Shown: positions 10,107-19,233, counted from the first letter of the stretch. The stretch is DNA of 34,255 nucleotides from an uncultured Candidatus Saccharibacteria bacterium (GCA_903839515.1 CAIMCP010000045.1:1-34255), one strand, 5' to 3'. A program made the numbers and translations. The notes: generated from the sequence alone by a model not told the origin.

Positions 10107-12704
10107 TTATTTACGTTTTTTTCTAGCTTTTGTTTTTCGTTGTCTCTCAGCTTTATGCGCCTTCTTGCGTTGATCATTTATCTTCTTTTTCTTCTCAAGT
10201 TCGGTTTTCTTTGTCTCAAAATCTGTTTCACCAAAATATTCAGCAGTAGTAATTTTATCTGCATTCGAAACAGATTTTCTAGCAGCTCTAGTTAGATCAG
10301 TGTCAAGTGGTGTATCAGCGAGATTCGGCTCTGCATGGAATAGTGCAGTCACTATATCGTGCTGCAAAACAGATTGCATTGTTTCAAAAATTCTTTGAGA
10401 TTGGCGCCTATACTCAACAAGTGGATCTCTTTGACCGACACTCATCCAGTGGATTCCTTCTCTTAAATGATCCATATTCTCTAAGTGTTGCATCCATAAA
10501 TTATCAAGAATTTGTAGATAAATTTCTCTCTCAATTTTTCTCATATTATCTTTACCGAAAGATAATTCTCTCGATTCATAAATTTCTGTAGCTTCTGTCA
10601 AAAGCACTTTTTCAAACTTATCGTGAGGTGCAGCAAAAAGTCTTTCCATGGTTTCTGGAGAAAGCGGAATAACCTCATTAATTATTGATTTCAAATCATC
10701 GACTGACTTGACCTCAATATTTGCAAGAACTTTGATTTGATCATTGAGTATGATCTTAATTCTCTTGCTTATATCATCAGCAAGTAGAATCTCTCGCCTC
10801 ATTATATATACTGCTTTTCGATGTCGGTTCATGACATCATCATACTGAACTACATTTTTACGCTGATCAAAATGAAATCCCTCGACCTTTTTCTGGGCGC
10901 CTTCAAGACTTTTAGAAATTAATCTGTTTTCGATTGGAGTTTCGTCGTCAACTTTTAGTCTATCCATTAAACCAGATATTCTATCTCCGCCGAAAATCCT
11001 CATCAAGTCATCCTCTGTACTGACAAAGAATTGAGTTAATCCTGGGTCACCTTGACGACCTGACCTTCCTCGTAGCTGGTTATCAATTCTACGGCTTTCA
11101 TGTCTTTCAGATCCTAGTACGAATAAACCACCCAGTTCCTTAACTCCCTCACCAAGAACAATATCTGTTCCTCTACCGGCAATATTTGTGGCAAGCGTTA
11201 CGGCTTGTTTTTCACCAGCCTTTGATATGATTTGGGCTTCTTTTTCGTTATTTTTTGCATTTAAGATTTTATGAGGAACGCCGGCCTTCTTAAGAGCGGC
11301 ACTAAGCATTTCATTTTTCTCAATAGAGACGGTTCCAATCAATACTGGCTGGCCTTTTTCATAACAGACTCTTACTTCTTTTGCGATTGCATTGAATTTA
11401 CCTTTTTCGCTCTTGTAAATTCGATCTGGTCTATCGATACGATTGATTATTCGGTTAGAAGGAATCTCTACTACGTCTAGCTTGTATATTTGATGAAACT
11501 CCTCGCTTTCAGTCAAAGCGGTTCCTGTCATTCCCCCAAGCTTAGAATAAAGCCTAAAAAGATTCTGGAATGAAATTGAAGCGAGTGTCATGGATTCCTG
11601 TTGGACCTCAACATTCTCTTTGGCCTCAATTGCCTGATGAAGACCTTCGTTATATCTTCGCCCCTTCAAAAGTCTTCCAGTGAATTCATCGACTATTACA
11701 ATTTCGCCATCCTTAGATGCTACATAATCTTTATCTCTTTTGAATAATGCCTCTGCTTTAAGTGCTTGTTCAAGGTGATAAATTGATCTTATATTATCTG
11801 AGGCATATAAACTTTCAATTCCCAATATTTCTTGAACTTTTTCTACACCCTTATCGGTCAATATTACTGTTTTCCTTTTTTCGTCTGTCTCATAATCTTC
11901 GTCAAGTTTTAACTGTTTAGCTACTTTTGAAAACTGAGAATATGCGTTCGCACTAGTAACAGATGGAGCAGAGATAATAAGTGGAGTTCTTGCTTCGTCA
12001 ATCAAAATAGAGTCAACTTCATCAACAATTGCATAATGCAGATCCCTTTGTCTCAACTGGTCAATTTCTCTAACCATATTATCTCTAAGGTAATCAAAAC
12101 CAAATTCATTATTCGTACCGTAAGTTATATCTGCCTTATATGCATCTTGCCTAGATATTGGCTTTAGGTGCATAAATCTTTCATCCGTATGATCTTTGTT
12201 TATGTATTCTGGATCATATAGAAATGATTCATCTGGAATAATAACAGCTGTAGTCATACCTAAAAAGCTATATACTTGAGCCATCCAGCCAGAATCTCTT
12301 TGAGCAAGATAATCATTCACGGTTACCACATGAACGCCCTTACCGGTTAATGCATTAAGAAATACAGGTAAAGTAGCAACTAGCGTTTTGCCCTCACCTG
12401 TCTTCATCTCTGCCACATTACCTTCGTGGAGAACCATTCCACCAATTAATTGCACGTCGAAATGCCTCTGGCCTAGAGTTCTAGTAGCAGCTTCTTTAAC
12501 CAAAGCAAATGCATCAGGTAAAATATCGTCTAATGTCTCTTTGGATAGCCTCTTTTTTAATACATCCGACTGTTTTTTTAGCTGATCATCGGACATTTTG
12601 CCATATTTATCAGACAAAGAGTTAACTAATGTAACTTTTTTTCTTAGTCTTTTAATTGTCTTAACTTGAGGATCACCAAGGATTCTCTTAATAACTTTCT
12701 TCAC
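10107..12704 (-). CDS. secA: Preprotein translocase ATPase SecA
   Basis: MKTGEGKTLVA, YGTNNEFGFDYLRDNM, VDEVDSILIDEARTPLIIS, NIAGRGTDIVLG, GRSGRQGDPG. Confidence 0.98.
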   Translation of the reverse strand: MKKVIKRILGDPQVKTIKRLRKKVTLVNSLSDKYGKMSDDQLKKQSDVLKKRLSKETLDDILPDAFALVKEAATRTLGQRHFDVQLIGGMVLHEGNVAEMKTGEGKTLVATLPVFLNALTGKGVHVVTVNDYLAQRDSGWMAQVYSFLGMTTAVIIPDESFLYDPEYINKDHTDERFMHLKPISRQDAYKADITYGTNNEFGFDYLRDNMVREIDQLRQRDLHYAIVDEVDSILIDEARTPLIISAPSVTSANAYSQFSKVAKQLKLDEDYETDEKRKTVILTDKGVEKVQEILGIESLYASDNIRSIYHLEQALKAEALFKRDKDYVASKDGEIVIVDEFTGRLLKGRRYNEGLHQAIEAKENVEVQQESMTLASISFQNLFRLYSKLGGMTGTALTESEEFHQIYKLDVVEIPSNRIINRIDRPDRIYKSEKGKFNAIAKEVRVCYEKGQPVLIGTVSIEKNEMLSAALKKAGVPHKILNAKNNEKEAQIISKAGEKQAVTLATNIAGRGTDIVLGEGVKELGGLFVLGSERHESRRIDNQLRGRSGRQGDPGLTQFFVSTEDDLMRIFGGDRISGLMDRLKVDDETPIENRLISKSLEGAQKKVEGFHFDQRKNVVQYDDVMNRHRKAVYIMRREILLADDISKRIKIILNDQIKVLANIEVKSVDDLKSIINEVIPLSPETMERLFAAPHDKFEKVLLTEATEIYESRELSFGKDNMRKIEREIYLQILDNLWMQHLENMDHLREGIHWMSVGQRDPLVEYRRQSQRIFETMQSVLQHDIVTALFHAEPNLADTPLDTDLTRAARKSVSNADKITTAEYFGETDFETKKTELEKKKKINDQRKKAHKAERQRKTKARKKRK

Positions 12705-12731
12705 TGAATTACTCCACTAGAATTTTCTACT

Positions 12732-12760
12732 ATAATATATTGTAACTTGTTATTTGATAA
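12732..12760 (-). promoter_or_regulatory. secA promoter
   Basis: TTATCA, 17-nt spacer, TATTAT on the minus strand; GGAG SD before the ATG. Confidence 0.5.
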
Positions 12761-12788
12761 AATGCGACCCTGAAAATGGATCCAATAT

Positions 12789-13151
12789 TTAAATATTTTG
12801 TTTCTTTTTTAATAAATTTAAACTATGCCTAATTCTCGAAGTACTATGGAGTCCTTTGTACTTCATTATTTGATTTTTAAGCTTCGTTTCAACAATGTCA
12901 ATTGCGGCGTATATATTTAATGTAGTCTCGCTGGTCATTAAAACTTCTTTAGGTAAGGTCATTTTGACTTCGCAAGTCAATTTTCTTTTGTCCTTAGCCT
13001 TCGACTCTTTGAGCCACACTTCGGCATGCGCACTTTCCTTTACGTGCTTAGACATATACTTATCTAAACCGGCAATTTTCTTAATCACGTACTTTGTCAG
13101 ATCCTCATCTACATCTAGATGGACGCCATTTATTACAATATTTTCAATCAT
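12789..13151 (-). CDS. hpf: Ribosome hibernation promoting factor / RaiA family, short form
   Basis: 120 aa; IVINGVHLDVDEDLTKYVIKKIAGLDKY...AEVWLKESKAKDKRKLTCEVKM; located just upstream of secA. Confidence 0.85.
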   Translation of the reverse strand: MIENIVINGVHLDVDEDLTKYVIKKIAGLDKYMSKHVKESAHAEVWLKESKAKDKRKLTCEVKMTLPKEVLMTSETTLNIYAAIDIVETKLKNQIMKYKGLHSTSRIRHSLNLLKKKQNI

Positions 13152-14446
13152 ATTTCCTCCATTCCTCCTAAATATTTTTTCAAAACTGCCGGAATCCTAA
13201 TATGCCCGTCTTCTGTCTGATAGTTTTCCATGATAGCAGCTAAAATTCTAGAAAATGCAAAAACCGTTGCGTCATTATTGTGCACAAATCCAATCGAATT
13301 ATCGGTTTTCCTAAAACGTGTTTTTAGAGATCTAGCCTGAAAATCTGTCATATAATCCGCGCTATGTGTTTCTCTGTATTTATTCTGTCCAGGAAACCAC
13401 ACTTCAATATCCATACCTTTAGCATTGGGCTTACCTATATCTGCGGTACATTTCTCAAGTAACTGATAAGGAAGATTTAGTTGGCTCACAAAATACTCTT
13501 CGATAGCTACTAACAGTTTATGTTCTTCAATTCCTGTTTCTGGGGTTGAAAATACTTCCATTTCCAATTTGTCGAACTGATGGAGTCTAATTATTCCTTC
13601 AGTATCCTTACCATAACTTCCCGCTTCTCTCCTGTATGAGGTCGCGTATCCCAAATATCTAATCGGTAAATCCTGCTCAGACACTATTTCAGATTGATAC
13701 ATATTACATAAGCTATGTTCGGCGCTCGCATTCATCCACAATTCGTCATCAGCTAGCTTATATGTATCGTCTTCAGCATCTAATCTTGTAGTAGCCATAT
13801 AGCTACTAGTATTAACTAGACCAGGAGGTAGTATCGGAACAAATGGTCTAGATGAAATGTTTAGATTGTTATCCTTAACTATACTATCTATAAAGTCTTC
13901 ATCCGATAACTTTTCCATGACCCAATTAATCATTGCAAACTGAAGCCTCACAAGTCCACCTTTAAGATATACAAAACGGCTACCGGCAATTTTTGCTGCC
14001 CTGGTTTTGTCAAAAAGACTATTGTCGTCATTTAATTCCCAATGATTTTTCGCATTGAATTTGAACTTCTGTGGCTCTCCGACTTTCTTGACTACTACAT
14101 TTTCATCCTCACTTGTGCCTACCGGAACTATATCTAAGGGCATATTTGGAACAAGTTTTAGAGTCTTATTATATTTTTGCTTTAAATCATTAATTTTTTT
14201 TTCGAGCTCTGATGCTTTGTTTTTTAATTCCTTTCCCTTTTCAATATCATCCTGAGAAGGTTTACTGCTAGAAAATTGTGCAGATAGTTTATTTCTCTGA
14301 TTTAATATATCTTCAAGAATCGGTATATTTCTTTTTAATTCATTGTCTAGATTAATTAATTCGTCTAAATTGACTGGATAGCCTTTTTGACGAGCTTTCT
14401 CTTCAACAAGATCTTTATTATTTCTTATAAATTGAATATCTAACAT
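13148..14446 (-). CDS. serS: Seryl-tRNA synthetase
   Basis: MLDIQFIRNNKDLVEEKARQKG N-terminal arm; class II motif 2 GYATSYRREAGSYGKDTEGIIRLHQFDKLE. Confidence 0.96.
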   Translation of the reverse strand: MLDIQFIRNNKDLVEEKARQKGYPVNLDELINLDNELKRNIPILEDILNQRNKLSAQFSSSKPSQDDIEKGKELKNKASELEKKINDLKQKYNKTLKLVPNMPLDIVPVGTSEDENVVVKKVGEPQKFKFNAKNHWELNDDNSLFDKTRAAKIAGSRFVYLKGGLVRLQFAMINWVMEKLSDEDFIDSIVKDNNLNISSRPFVPILPPGLVNTSSYMATTRLDAEDDTYKLADDELWMNASAEHSLCNMYQSEIVSEQDLPIRYLGYATSYRREAGSYGKDTEGIIRLHQFDKLEMEVFSTPETGIEEHKLLVAIEEYFVSQLNLPYQLLEKCTADIGKPNAKGMDIEVWFPGQNKYRETHSADYMTDFQARSLKTRFRKTDNSIGFVHNNDATVFAFSRILAAIMENYQTEDGHIRIPAVLKKYLGGMEEI

Positions 14447-14463
14447 GATTTATACTAATTATA

Positions 14464-15246
14464 CTATTTAATCTGTTTATTTTTAATTAAATATTTCAAT
14501 GTGAGATCGGTTCTAGATTTTGCATAAGCACAGTACTGACATTCATCACCAGTTTTTGGCATTTCTTCTAATTCCAAACAAGCTTTTAATTTTTTTATTG
14601 TAGGATTTATCCACTTATCGTCACCAACATATTCTATAACTTTAGTTCTGAATTCTACCTTATCGTAAAATCCATCAAGATCTAAACGTCCATTGGTATA
14701 GACAAAGTAACCTTTGTCGCTTACCTTAAAGCCATTTTTTCTAAGTAGCCACTGATACACTTCCATTTGGCGTTTATAAGATATTTGCCAAGGCGCATCT
14801 AAAGAAACTTCGCTTTTTTTTGCAGTCGCTTTATAGTCAACTACAATCAATTCACCTTTTTTATTTACCCAAATATCATCAACGGCACCAAAAATTAATA
14901 GATTTGTTGTTTTATCCAGATATTGAACACCATAAAAATTTTCACGCCAATTATCTAGCTCATCATGCTCGTAAGGGATAGCATCGATTTTATATTCAAT
15001 CATTAAGGGATGTGGTTCTTTGCTCTTTCTGTAGATATCGAATTCTTTTTTATAAAGCTCATCAACGGCTTTATTTATCTGAAATGGTGGAGTATCCGGT
15101 TTTGTAATTTTAAGTCTTCTATCAAGCCAGAAACATCTTGGACAATTAATAAAATCTTCAATCTTTGATCTACTGACTTTAAAAGCCTCTTTTTGTCCTG
15201 GTTTGTATGGGATAGTTCTGTATCTGCTGTAAGACGTGAATGCCAT
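14464..15246 (-). CDS. PD-(D/E)XK nuclease, Cas4/RecB-like, with two CxxC pairs
   Basis: FKVSRSKIEDFINCPRCFWLDRR; GAVDDIW...ELIVVDYKAT; QMEVYQWLL; C-terminal ECQYCAYAKSR. Confidence 0.8.
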   Translation of the reverse strand: MAFTSYSRYRTIPYKPGQKEAFKVSRSKIEDFINCPRCFWLDRRLKITKPDTPPFQINKAVDELYKKEFDIYRKSKEPHPLMIEYKIDAIPYEHDELDNWRENFYGVQYLDKTTNLLIFGAVDDIWVNKKGELIVVDYKATAKKSEVSLDAPWQISYKRQMEVYQWLLRKNGFKVSDKGYFVYTNGRLDLDGFYDKVEFRTKVIEYVGDDKWINPTIKKLKACLELEEMPKTGDECQYCAYAKSRTDLTLKYLIKNKQIK

Positions 15247-15253
15247 TGGGCTA

Positions 15254-15262
15254 ATTATAACA
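15254..15262 (-). promoter_or_regulatory. Nuclease gene promoter, extended -10
   Basis: TGTTATAAT on the minus strand, 7 nt before the ATG at 15246. Confidence 0.6.
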
Positions 15263-15264
15263 GA

Positions 15265-15885
15265 TTAGGCTAGAATAATTTTTAATATATCCTGGCTATT
15301 ATCAACCAGAAAGTCTGGATTATGCTTTGACAGTATTTTTTTTCCATTAAAACCATAACTAACTGCTATTACTTTAATGCCTGCTTTTTGAGCGGCCTTA
15401 ATGTCCCTTACCTCATCGCCAATATAGTAAGTGTCTTCTGCATTCAAATTGTTTGTAGATATAATTTTTGAGATTACTTTTGCCTTACTTAGTAATCCTA
15501 CATTGCCATATATTCTCGTAAAGTTATCTCTGAGATGATGAATTTTAAGATATTTCTTGATATTAGAAGGACTATTGCTGCTCGCAATAAATAAATTAGT
15601 ATCACTTTTTTTTAATTCTATAATAGTCTTATCAATGCCTGGGATCATCTTTATTTGTCCGAGTTTTTTATTCATCTCAAGTTTTCCTCTAACAATTAAA
15701 AGAGGTAGTTTCCATGGCCTAACCCTAAGTTCCTCTGCAACCTTTATTAGACTCTCTTCTCTTAATTTATTTCTTTCCAATTGATTGAAGTGCGGTGTTT
15801 TTGGATACCATCGCTCATACATCTCAATTATAAAATCAAGACTATCTACTATTGTCCCATCAAAATCAAAAATCACATTTTTCAT
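15265..15885 (-). CDS. HAD-superfamily phosphatase (phosphoglycolate phosphatase/PpaX-like)
   Basis: MKNVIFDFDGTIVDSLDF, ASSNSP, YYIGDEVRDIKAAQKAGI. The start is re-set from 15927 to the ATG at 15885, preceded by SD AAGGA. Confidence 0.88.
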   Translation of the reverse strand: MKNVIFDFDGTIVDSLDFIIEMYERWYPKTPHFNQLERNKLREESLIKVAEELRVRPWKLPLLIVRGKLEMNKKLGQIKMIPGIDKTIIELKKSDTNLFIASSNSPSNIKKYLKIHHLRDNFTRIYGNVGLLSKAKVISKIISTNNLNAEDTYYIGDEVRDIKAAQKAGIKVIAVSYGFNGKKILSKHNPDFLVDNSQDILKIILA

Positions 15886-15893
15886 TAATATCC

Positions 15894-16697
15894 TTAAGGG
15901 CGAAGAATGCCGAAGAATACTTGCCAAGCCAGTAAGGTTTTAGCGACTAGGCTCAATATCATATATATCTTTTCACCGAATAAATAGTTTTTCCAGTTTC
16001 CGATTTTCTTATACTGCAGGTACATATTTATGGCGAAGCAATTAAAGCTTACAAATATTGTTACGTAAATGAAGTACACGAAAGTTGGTATTCCACCACC
16101 GCCCCATACTTCGACTCCTACGGTATATATCAAAAAAACTACCCATGGAATAATGCCTGCTATACAGCCTATGACATAACTAATCCAACTTGTTTTCTTG
16201 GTAGTCTGATTATGAATCTCCATAACTAGTCCAAGTAGGTTCATGACAAGTATTAGTGTGAATATCATAATTAGGCTAGACAAGTCGGTAACACCCGTTA
16301 GGAAACTAACCGCAATCATCATTGTGCTGGCGCTAAATGAATACTCAAACCATCTAAATTTGTTAATCCCAATCTTTAAATCTGATTCATATTTTTGCCT
16401 ATATCGTGTAGAGACTATAAGATGGGCGATCGCAGACATGAAGAAAAATGCTGCTATTACGTAGGCCATTCTAACATCGAATAAATGTCTCTGGGCAGTG
16501 ACTAAAACTGGATGACTTGACGTAGATAGAATTGGATTCATGGTCAAAAAGTTTGTAGTTACAGGAAAAGCCCTGCTCTGACTTAAGACTAATATCAATA
16601 TTCCAAATAATGCATGAATACCAGCAAGGCTTTTATTCCATTTATTTAGCTCAGGATATGTTACTTCTTTTCCAAAAATTTTATTTATTATCTTCAT
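15894..16697 (-). CDS. Heliorhodopsin
   Basis: 267 aa with about 7 TM segments. Helix-7 motif SLVAKTLLAWQVFFGILRP (K253), helix-3 motif NKFRWFEYSFSASTMM (E118), conserved-looking H28 and H92. Confidence 0.9.
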   Translation of the reverse strand: MKIINKIFGKEVTYPELNKWNKSLAGIHALFGILILVLSQSRAFPVTTNFLTMNPILSTSSHPVLVTAQRHLFDVRMAYVIAAFFFMSAIAHLIVSTRYRQKYESDLKIGINKFRWFEYSFSASTMMIAVSFLTGVTDLSSLIMIFTLILVMNLLGLVMEIHNQTTKKTSWISYVIGCIAGIIPWVVFLIYTVGVEVWGGGGIPTFVYFIYVTIFVSFNCFAINMYLQYKKIGNWKNYLFGEKIYMILSLVAKTLLAWQVFFGILRP

Positions 16698-16704
16698 TGA
16701 TACT

Positions 16705-16714
16705 ATTATAGCAA
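16705..16714 (-). promoter_or_regulatory. Heliorhodopsin promoter, extended -10
   Basis: TTGCTATAAT on the minus strand, 7 nt before the ATG; the promoter extends into the msrA-heliorhodopsin gap and the msrA 3' end, with a possible -35 TTGCTT at a 16-nt spacer. Confidence 0.7.
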
Positions 16715-16724
16715 CTAACTCTAT

Positions 16725-17207
16725 CTAAGCAACAGGACCGTAGGGAATGTGGCACATTCCTCTGCCAGTTCTTTCTGAATACTTTTGATGATATTCCTCG
16801 GCTTCATAAAAGTCTGAGGCTCTCTCAATCTGAGTTACTATTGGATTCTTCAGTTTTTTCTGACATTCCAAAGCTACTTTATCGGCAATACTTTTTTGAT
16901 CGTCAGTGATGTAAAAAATAACGGATCTATAATTATCCCCAATATCTGGTCCTTGTCTATTGAGTTGAGTTGGATCATGCATTCTAAAAAACTGCTTTAA
17001 AATAGTTTCAGTACTAACTTTATTGCCATCATATTCAACTTCAACAACTTCAGCATGACCAGTGTTGTGAGAACACACTTCTTCGTATGTCGGATTCTTT
17101 ACATGACCACCGCTATAGCCAACTCTTGTATTTACGACACCGGGAATTTGATCAAAGTAGAATTGAACCCCCCAAAAACATCCAGCCCCGAGAATTATTT
17201 TTTCCAT
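16725..17207 (-). CDS. msrA: Peptide-methionine (S)-S-oxide reductase
   Basis: EKIILGAGCFWGVQFYFDQIPGVVNTRVGYSGG. The ATG at 17207 is preferred to the track's GTG at 17216. Confidence 0.96.
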   Translation of the reverse strand: MEKIILGAGCFWGVQFYFDQIPGVVNTRVGYSGGHVKNPTYEEVCSHNTGHAEVVEVEYDGNKVSTETILKQFFRMHDPTQLNRQGPDIGDNYRSVIFYITDDQKSIADKVALECQKKLKNPIVTQIERASDFYEAEEYHQKYSERTGRGMCHIPYGPVA

Positions 17208-17212
17208 TAAAA

Positions 17213-18736
17213 TCACCCCTCCTGATTATTTTTATAAAGCTCTGGGTATATTGTCTTAGTTGTATTATCGTCTTCTTGTCTTAGTTGTGGAAATGGAACA
17301 CCTTCTCTGGCAGTAACACCTTCCAAAAACCAAAATACCCTTTCAGAATATCCCCATCCACAAGTTGGCGGCATTCCATATTCAAGCATTTCAATGAAAT
17401 CTATGTCCAGCATCATTGCTTCCTTATCTCCATCCTTACGAAGCTCCTGTTGCTCTTTAAAGCGGTCTAGCTGATCGATTGGATCATTTAGCTCACTCCA
17501 GCCATTACCTAGCTCTGAACCAGCTATTATTGGCTGAAACCGTTCAACCGTCATTGGTCTAAGCGGATCTATTTTAGCCAAAGGACTTATTAATAAAGGA
17601 GTATTGATAAGCCAAGAAGGCCCAGCGATTGTTTTTCTCAAATTTTTCCATAATTTATCTATTCCACGAGCAATATTATCTGTTTGTTCGACTTCAAGTT
17701 TATTATCGCTAAGGGCTTTCTTTACATCATCTAAAGTACAGTTAAAAACGTCGATATTGTATCGGCTCTTAATCTGTTCGCCATAATCTAGTATTTCCCA
17801 TTCTTTAGACAAGTCTACTTCAAAGCCTCTAATATTAAACTTTAGAGTTCCGAATGTTTTCTGCGCAACATCCCTGTACATTTCTGTCATGAAGGTCATT
17901 CCTTCTTTCCAGTCTGCATAAGCCCAGTACCATTCCATAGCTATATGCTCAGGTAAATGCTCATCAGTATAATTTTCATTTCTAAATCTAGGTCCAATAT
18001 CAAATACTTTTTCATATCCACCACCTATCAGTCTTTTGAGTGGTAATTCATGACTTATTCTAAGATAAAAATCTTGGTCTAGAGCATCCATGTGAGTTAC
18101 GAACGGATTAGCATCAGCGCCCCCTGTCGTATGCTCAAGGACTGGTACATTAACCTCAAGAAAATCATTTTTTATTAGATATTCTCTGGTATATTGCCAA
18201 AATTTACTCCTTCTAACAAATCTATCGTGAACATCCTGATTTGTATTTAAATCTATATATCTTCTTCTTAATCTTTCTTCTTTATTAGTGAATCCATCCC
18301 AAGATGTTGGCATTGGTCTAAGGCTTTTTGATAGAATCCTAAGTTTAGTTATCTCTATGGAAATTTCACCAGTTTGAGTCTTGATAACTTTTCCTGAGCC
18401 TTCTATGAAGTCACCCGCATCAAGTAAGTTTATGTCTGAGTAATTCAATTCACTGTGGTTATAGTTTGCATTAACGATATTATCATCCTTTAAAAAAAGT
18501 TGAATTTTTCCAGAGTCATCCTTAATAACAATAAAAGCGATTTTTCCAATTTTTCTTAGAGTTATCACCCTACCAACTAAGAAAACCTCAGAACCTGCAT
18601 GCTCATCAAAATTTTCGGAAATAACTTTAATTGCCGAAGTCCTTTTGGAGTCTGCAGGATAAGGATTAATATTCTTTTTTCTAAGTTCTTCTAGTTTGCG
18701 AAGTCTTTCTCCGCGCAACTCTTGTAGTGTAGCCAT
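17213..18736 (-). CDS. lysS: Lysyl-tRNA synthetase (class II)
   Basis: GRVITLRKIGKIAFIVIKDDSGKIQLF, FDIGPRFRNENYTDEHLPEHIAMEWYWAYAD motif 2. Confidence 0.95.
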   Translation of the reverse strand: MATLQELRGERLRKLEELRKKNINPYPADSKRTSAIKVISENFDEHAGSEVFLVGRVITLRKIGKIAFIVIKDDSGKIQLFLKDDNIVNANYNHSELNYSDINLLDAGDFIEGSGKVIKTQTGEISIEITKLRILSKSLRPMPTSWDGFTNKEERLRRRYIDLNTNQDVHDRFVRRSKFWQYTREYLIKNDFLEVNVPVLEHTTGGADANPFVTHMDALDQDFYLRISHELPLKRLIGGGYEKVFDIGPRFRNENYTDEHLPEHIAMEWYWAYADWKEGMTFMTEMYRDVAQKTFGTLKFNIRGFEVDLSKEWEILDYGEQIKSRYNIDVFNCTLDDVKKALSDNKLEVEQTDNIARGIDKLWKNLRKTIAGPSWLINTPLLISPLAKIDPLRPMTVERFQPIIAGSELGNGWSELNDPIDQLDRFKEQQELRKDGDKEAMMLDIDFIEMLEYGMPPTCGWGYSERVFWFLEGVTAREGVPFPQLRQEDDNTTKTIYPELYKNNQEG

Positions 18737-18771
18737 ATTACATTAATTGTATCTGATTAGCAGATGTTTGA

Positions 18772-19233
18772 CTAGGAAATATTAACGATCTTAAAAGTAT
18801 TGGTTTCGGCAGGAGTAGATATTTCTACCATCTCGCCTTCTTTTTTGCCTAATAGATTCTTGCCGATTGGAGATTCATCAGATATCTTCCCGTTCATTGG
18901 ATCTGCTTCAACTGTACCGACTACCTGAAACTCTTTAGTTGTGCCGCTCTGACTCTTAAGCTTGACTGTCGATCCAAGCTTTACATTGTTACTGTTTTTA
19001 GGAGCAACTATGATTTTTATATTCTTTAAAATATTCTCAATTTCTCCAATTCGAATCTCGTGTCTCTCTTGTTCTTGCCTAGCAATACTGTATTCAGCAT
19101 TTTCTGCCAAATCGCCGAATTCACGAGCAGTCTTAATTCTGTCTGATACTGATTTTCTTTGGGATACTAAATTTTCTAATTCGATTTTTAATTCAGCCAC
19201 ACCCTCTTTTGTCATATTATAAGTTTTTTTCAT
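18772..19233 (-). CDS. greA: Transcription elongation factor GreA
   Basis: MTKEGVAELKIELENL, IKTAREFGDLAENAEYSIARQEQ, SPIGKNLLGKKEGEMVEI. Confidence 0.95.
   Translation of the reverse strand: MKKTYNMTKEGVAELKIELENLVSQRKSVSDRIKTAREFGDLAENAEYSIARQEQERHEIRIGEIENILKNIKIIVAPKNSNNVKLGSTVKLKSQSGTTKEFQVVGTVEADPMNGKISDESPIGKNLLGKKEGEMVEISTPAETNTFKIVNIS

Noticed and set aside
14464-15246. CRISPR-Cas adaptation locus, based on the Cas4-like nuclease
   Set aside because: No direct repeats with spacers and no cas1/cas2 in the window.
15894-16697. Type-1 proton-pumping rhodopsin
   Set aside because: The helix-7 motif SLVAKTLLAWQ...LRP and RWFEYS are heliorhodopsin-type; the type-1 DxxxxxxK-type pump pattern is not seen.
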